Shown: positions 7,153-10,132 of the stretch, one piece after another | How positions within the stretch are numbered: position 1 is the stretch's first letter | How the letters are laid out: each line of letters starts with the position of its first letter | Assembly (NCBI GenBank): GCA_003484585.1 | Contig: DNBZ01000338.1 | Location: forward strand, 773 to 10,904 | Direction: 5' to 3' | Origin: Bacteroidota bacterium | GTDB taxonomy: Bacteria; Bacteroidota; Bacteroidia; NS11-12g; UBA9320 | DNA length: 10,132 nucleotides | Translations under genes and position numbers: made by a program | Notes under the pieces: model-generated | What the model was told of the DNA's origin: nothing | What the model saw: only the letters and a program-made list of their open reading frames with translations | The model's database searches: none

Positions 7153-7162
7153 GGTAATTACC
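7153..7162. promoter_or_regulatory. Palindrome GGTAATTACC, candidate operator at the gdh promoter
   Basis: A perfect 10-base palindrome whose near edge is 15 bases upstream of the gdh -7 box, i.e. over the -33 region. Position suits an activator or repressor site, but the flanks are not symmetrical and a single short palindrome can occur by chance in AT-rich DNA. Confidence 0.3.
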
Positions 7163-7181
7163 TGATATTTGTCTTTTTTCA

Positions 7182-7973
7182 TCACACTAATAACAATATG
7201 ACTAAATAAGGCAACGCAGAGAGGTAAATTGAATCTATTCTATCTAAAACACCTCCATGACCGGGTAAGATATTGCCACTGTCTTTTACTCCTATTTTTC
7301 TTTTCATATAAGACTCTACAAAATCACCGAAAATGGCAAAGAAAATTACAGCAGGTGCGAGAAAGTATGCTTGCACAGGAAGATGCAACCAATAGATGTT
7401 TAAAAGACTCATTACTAACACAGTAACTATAGCTCCCCCAACTGTTCCTTCAATAGTTTTTTTAGGTGACACGCGTGGGAAAATTGGCCTTTTACCAATT
7501 GCCTTACCAACTACATATGCCATAGAATCATACACCCAAATTGTAATCAGATAAAAAAGAACGTACTCAACGTTATGTTCTTCATTTTGCATAAACCAAA
7601 TGGCTAAAGCAAGAAGAGGAATCGCTAAATAAAGGGTTCCGCTTATAAAATTTAGTGTTTGTTTTCTTTGAAGCTCTGAGTAGGTGAGATATAGGCAACA
7701 CAGTTGTATGAAAAGCATAATACCATACGCTGATACAGACAACTCTCTAGAACCTAAAAAAGTAAGATACAGCACTACACCTGCAAATGCTGCTGGATTA
7801 ATCCAAAGATGCTGAGTAGACTCTTTTTTGGCCAGAGTGGCCAACTCATTGATAGATAAAAAAATAAGAAGTGCCATCAAAACACCAAAAAACGGTGTTC
7901 CCATAACGGTGCCTCCTACCATAAGGAGTACATAAAGAGCTCCAAATATGATTCGTAAAACTAGATTAGACAT
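7182..7973 (-). CDS. cdsA: Phosphatidate cytidylyltransferase (CDP-diglyceride synthase)
   Basis: Makes CDP-diacylglycerol from phosphatidic acid and CTP, the precursor of all phospholipid head-group branches; integral inner-membrane enzyme. I chose ATG at 7973 (263 residues, starting MSNLVLRI), because family members in Bacteroidota usually begin this way and it gives an 8-base overlap with the upstream stop; an in-frame ATG at 7997 would add eight residues (MPPKPKIS). Several hydrophobic segments cover most of the chain. The diagnostic signature lies at about 221-247 (SYMKRKIGVKDSGN, then LPGHGGVLDRID) and fits the CDS family pattern residue by residue; SPKKTIEG at 169-176 and GD at 216-217 are also conserved. 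It is co-transcribed with the CPBP gene. Its product feeds phosphatidylserine synthesis and then psd, found downstream after gdh. Confidence 0.93.
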   Translation of the reverse strand: MSNLVLRIIFGALYVLLMVGGTVMGTPFFGVLMALLIFLSINELATLAKKESTQHLWINPAAFAGVVLYLTFLGSRELSVSAYGIMLFIQLCCLYLTYSELQRKQTLNFISGTLYLAIPLLALAIWFMQNEEHNVEYVLFYLITIWVYDSMAYVVGKAIGKRPIFPRVSPKKTIEGTVGGAIVTVLVMSLLNIYWLHLPVQAYFLAPAVIFFAIFGDFVESYMKRKIGVKDSGNILPGHGGVLDRIDSIYLSALPYLVILLLV

Positions 7974-8928
7974 AGAAATTTTCGGTTTTGGTGGCACTGT
8001 TTTTTTGAATGTAGACGAATAATGCAGTAGCTAATACTATAAGAATTCCACTAACCACAATGGGCACATTAGCTCCTTCTTCTATTGCTTTAGTATAATC
8101 TCCATCTGTGATGAAATAAAGCTGAGCTACTGCTAGCGAGTTGTTCAGAAAGTGTGCTATGATAGAAGTCCAGATAGAACCACTCCAATAGGCTGCATAA
8201 CCGAACACCACAGCAAGAAAAAACATTGGAATAAATTTAGTAAATTGAAGGTGTATAACGCTAAATATCACTGCTGTAACAATAATAGCTACATGCATAT
8301 TTTTAAACAATCCATTAAAAGCATTCATTAAAAAACCTCTGAAGAATATTTCTTCTGCAATGGCAGGCATTAGTGCCATAAAGAGTATGCTGGTAATAAA
8401 AGAGACTGCATTTTTCTTGCCAATCATGGCTTCATACAAACCGTTATTGGTTGATTCTTGAGCCAATAACCAATCATGAAATTTTGGCCATTGACTAAAC
8501 TCGATGAGTTTATTAATGTCAAGCATTACACCTAAAAGCGGCACACATAGAATCACAAACACGATAGATAAGAAAAACCAAACTCTGTTTTTGGGCCAGT
8601 TGAGTGATAAATAATTGCTCGGAGTAGCTTTAATAAAGATACACGCTAGCAAAGCAGCAGCAATGAGAGGAAGTGAAGAACTAATAAAAACAAACAGTTT
8701 TAATATAATTGGATGGCTTTTCAGACTATCTATTAGTCCTGCAACTTTGCTAAGTGATACTGTCTCGCCAAAGGCCAAGTAAGAACAAACAGCTGATGCC
8801 AAACCAGCAAAAGTGACAGCTGCACCAAAAAAGAAAATAATCCCTAGCACCAAATGAAATAAAGCATGTACTCTACCGGGCCTAGAATTCATGGTTTCCG
8901 TATCTTTGAAGTCTTCTAAATGGTCCAT
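7966..8928 (-). CDS. CPBP-family intramembrane glutamic endopeptidase
   Basis: Multi-pass membrane protein of the CPBP (CAAX prenyl protease 2/Rce1-like) family; bacterial members are putative intramembrane proteases, mostly of unknown substrate. I start it at ATG 8928 (320 residues, MDHLEDFKDT), because the longer frame to 8988 would run 40 bases into the well-supported dusB start; a shorter start at 8892 is possible. All three family motifs are present, numbered from the 8928 start: EEIFFR at 192-197 (EExxxR), FSVIH at 222-226 (FxxxH), and HFLNN at 259-263 (HxxxN). About seven or eight hydrophobic helices surround them. The stop overlaps the cdsA start (ATGTCTAA), so the two genes form one transcript. 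A near-consensus -7 box lies just upstream. Pairing with cdsA hints at an envelope role, but no substrate is shown. Confidence 0.9.
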   Translation of the reverse strand: MDHLEDFKDTETMNSRPGRVHALFHLVLGIIFFFGAAVTFAGLASAVCSYLAFGETVSLSKVAGLIDSLKSHPIILKLFVFISSSLPLIAAALLACIFIKATPSNYLSLNWPKNRVWFFLSIVFVILCVPLLGVMLDINKLIEFSQWPKFHDWLLAQESTNNGLYEAMIGKKNAVSFITSILFMALMPAIAEEIFFRGFLMNAFNGLFKNMHVAIIVTAVIFSVIHLQFTKFIPMFFLAVVFGYAAYWSGSIWTSIIAHFLNNSLAVAQLYFITDGDYTKAIEEGANVPIVVSGILIVLATALFVYIQKNSATKTENFYV

Positions 8929-8943
8929 TCCTTTTATTTTGGG

Positions 8944-8951
8944 CAAATATG
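8944..8951 (-). promoter_or_regulatory. Probable -7 box (CATATTTG) of the CPBP-cdsA transcript
   Basis: On the minus strand CATATTTG differs from TAnnTTTG only at the first base. It ends 15 bases before the CPBP ATG at 8928, as for other promoters in this window. The box includes the dusB start codon (8949-8951) on the other strand, so both genes share this spot. Confidence 0.4.
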
Positions 8952-9941
8952 GTAAAAATAGGTAACATAGAACTTGGCGACTTTCCACTACTTCTCGCTC
9001 CCATGGAGGATGTAAGTGATCCTCCTTTTCGTGCAGTGTGCAAGGAAAACGGAGCAGACGTAATGTACACAGAGTTTATCTCTAGTGAAGGTCTTATCAG
9101 AGATGCTGCTAAAAGCACTCAAAAACTCGACATATTCGAGTATGAAAGACCTATCGGTATCCAAATATTTGGATACGACATAGAATCTATGAAAGAGGCT
9201 ACAGAAATCACGGCATCCGCTAATCCGGATCTTATAGACATCAACTACGGATGTCCTGTGAAAAAAGTAGCTTGCAAAGGGGCTGGAGCTGGCATACTTC
9301 AGGACATACCCAAAATGGTAGCGATGACCTCTGAGATAGTAAAAAGCACTTCACTACCTGTCACCGTAAAAACAAGACTGGGCTGGGATGACAAAACCAA
9401 GTACATAGAAGACGTAGCAGAAAGACTACAAGATGTCGGCATAAAGGCACTTAGCATACACGGTCGTACTCGAAAGCAAATGTATAAGGGAGAAGCAGAT
9501 TGGTCTTTGATAGGAAAAATCAAAGAAAATCCCCGCATTAAAATTCCTATTTTTGGCAATGGAGATATAGATAGTCCTCAAAAGGCTAAACTGTATAAAG
9601 AACGATATAATGTAGATGGTATAATGATAGGTAGAGCATCTATCGGGTATCCTTGGATATTTAATGAAATAAAACACTACCTAGCGACTGGCGAAATGTT
9701 AGATCCACCTTCTATAGCTCAACGAGTGGAGGTCTGTAAAAAACACTTTGATTTCAGTATGAGGTGGAAAGGCGATGTACTAGGAATAGTAGAGATGCGT
9801 AGGCACTATAGCAACTATTTCAAAGGAGTATCACACTTCAAAGAATACCGTACAAGACTAGTAACTACCATGGACGAAAAAGAGATTTATGCTATACTCG
9901 CTGAAGTAGAAGCTGAATTTTCTAGGTATGAGTTTGCTTAG
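8949..9941 (+). CDS. dusB: tRNA-dihydrouridine synthase, DusB type
   Basis: FMN- and NADPH-dependent enzyme that reduces a uridine in the tRNA D-loop to dihydrouridine; cytoplasmic. At 330 residues it has normal length. It opens MVKIGNIELGDFPLLLAPMEDVSDPPFR, the typical Bacteroidota start with the FMN-binding APMEDVSD. The catalytic cysteine is C102 in INYGCPVKKV, followed by CKGAGAGIL. VTVKTRLGW (K141, R143), IHGRTR (H171) and FGNGDI (N204) line the FMN and tRNA site, and DGIMIGRASIGYPWIF (223-238) is the flavin phosphate loop with the DusB-like continuation. The C-terminal helical domain (about 255-330, EMRRHYSNYFKG) binds tRNA. Start is fixed by the conserved N-terminus; the leader is short, and only 20 bases separate this ATG from the divergent CPBP start. 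DusB rather than another Dus subtype is inferred from motif style. Confidence 0.94.
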   Translation: MVKIGNIELGDFPLLLAPMEDVSDPPFRAVCKENGADVMYTEFISSEGLIRDAAKSTQKLDIFEYERPIGIQIFGYDIESMKEATEITASANPDLIDINYGCPVKKVACKGAGAGILQDIPKMVAMTSEIVKSTSLPVTVKTRLGWDDKTKYIEDVAERLQDVGIKALSIHGRTRKQMYKGEADWSLIGKIKENPRIKIPIFGNGDIDSPQKAKLYKERYNVDGIMIGRASIGYPWIFNEIKHYLATGEMLDPPSIAQRVEVCKKHFDFSMRWKGDVLGIVEMRRHYSNYFKGVSHFKEYRTRLVTTMDEKEIYAILAEVEAEFSRYEFA

Positions 9942-10132
9942 TCTTCGATACATTTTTCTCCCGTTGGTCTAAAAAAACTCAGACTGACAAACTACTTATC
10001 ATAAACAATGGATAAGAAAATCCTCTTCAATAGATTCACCGTCGTGAACACTCGCATTAACAACGAGATTTACACAAAACCTATCTTAAGCACCTTCTCC
10101 CCTCGAGTGCCGATGATTTAGCTTTGGTGTAC
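9942..10132. other. Right-end stretch with no convincing gene
   Basis: These 191 bases follow dusB. A 37-codon plus-strand frame from ATG 10008 to TAG 10121 (MDKKILFNRFTVVN at its start) has no recognisable motif and no promoter box, so I do not call it a gene. Minus-strand frames are broken by stops. There is no clear GC-rich hairpin with a T tract for dusB; only a 4-bp GTCT/AGAC repeat at 9967-9984. Confidence 0.4.

Noticed and set aside
7974..7997. cdsA start at 7997
   Set aside because: The eight extra residues (MPPKPKIS) overlap the CPBP coding end more deeply, and the family usually begins near MSNLVLR. Kept only as an alternative.
8929..8988. Extension of the CPBP gene by 20 residues to an ATG at 8988
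   Set aside because: It would overlap the conserved N-terminus of dusB by 40 bases on the opposite strand, and the added residues show no family similarity.
9967..9984. GTCT...AGAC repeat after dusB as a terminator
   Set aside because: A 4-bp stem with no following T tract is too weak to call a terminator.
10008..10121. 37-codon plus-strand frame at the right end
   Set aside because: No recognisable motif, no promoter box, and a length expected by chance; the window ends before its context can be judged.

Overview
The window looks like a chromosomal segment of a Bacteroidota bacterium, probably of the Flavobacteriia type. The evidence is a type IX secretion C-terminal sorting domain, a TonB-dependent receptor with an N-terminal carboxypeptidase-regulatory-like domain, a fused E1 alpha/beta 2-oxoacid dehydrogenase, AT-rich leaders without Shine-Dalgarno motifs, and several copies of the Bacteroidota -7 promoter motif TAnnTTTG just upstream of start codons. 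I place it no lower than this from sequence alone.

Layout. Positions 1-800 (minus) hold the N-terminal 266 residues of a TonB-dependent receptor that runs off the left edge. Only 36 bases away, divergently, lies a small secreted T9SS-sorted protein (837-1559, plus), followed by the fused E1 gene (1607-3988, plus) with its own TAnnTTTG promoter. A strong symmetrical hairpin at 4009-4051 terminates transcription from both sides. A minus-strand block follows, in transcription order: CPBP-family membrane protease, cdsA, glutamate dehydrogenase, psd, SprT-like metalloprotease and mscL. CPBP and cdsA overlap. Glutamate dehydrogenase has its own promoter and is tightly packed with psd and sprT (gaps of 10 and 3 bases). 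Divergent from the block is dusB (8949-9941, plus). The last 191 bases hold no convincing gene.

How the genes relate. cdsA (CDP-diacylglycerol synthesis) and psd (phosphatidylserine decarboxylation) are two steps of phosphatidylethanolamine synthesis. With mscL and the CPBP protein they give the block an envelope theme, interrupted by a nitrogen-metabolism gene (gdh). The E1 enzyme has no E2 or E3 partner in view.

Nothing here amounts to a new defence, mobile or secretion system: no IS element, CRISPR array, tRNA, rRNA or tandem repeat was recognised. The points worth a second look are small: a non-canonical thiamine-diphosphate motif in the E1, promoters embedded in inverted repeats or overlapping start codons, a palindrome at the gdh promoter, the gdh placement, and alanines at gate glycines of MscL.
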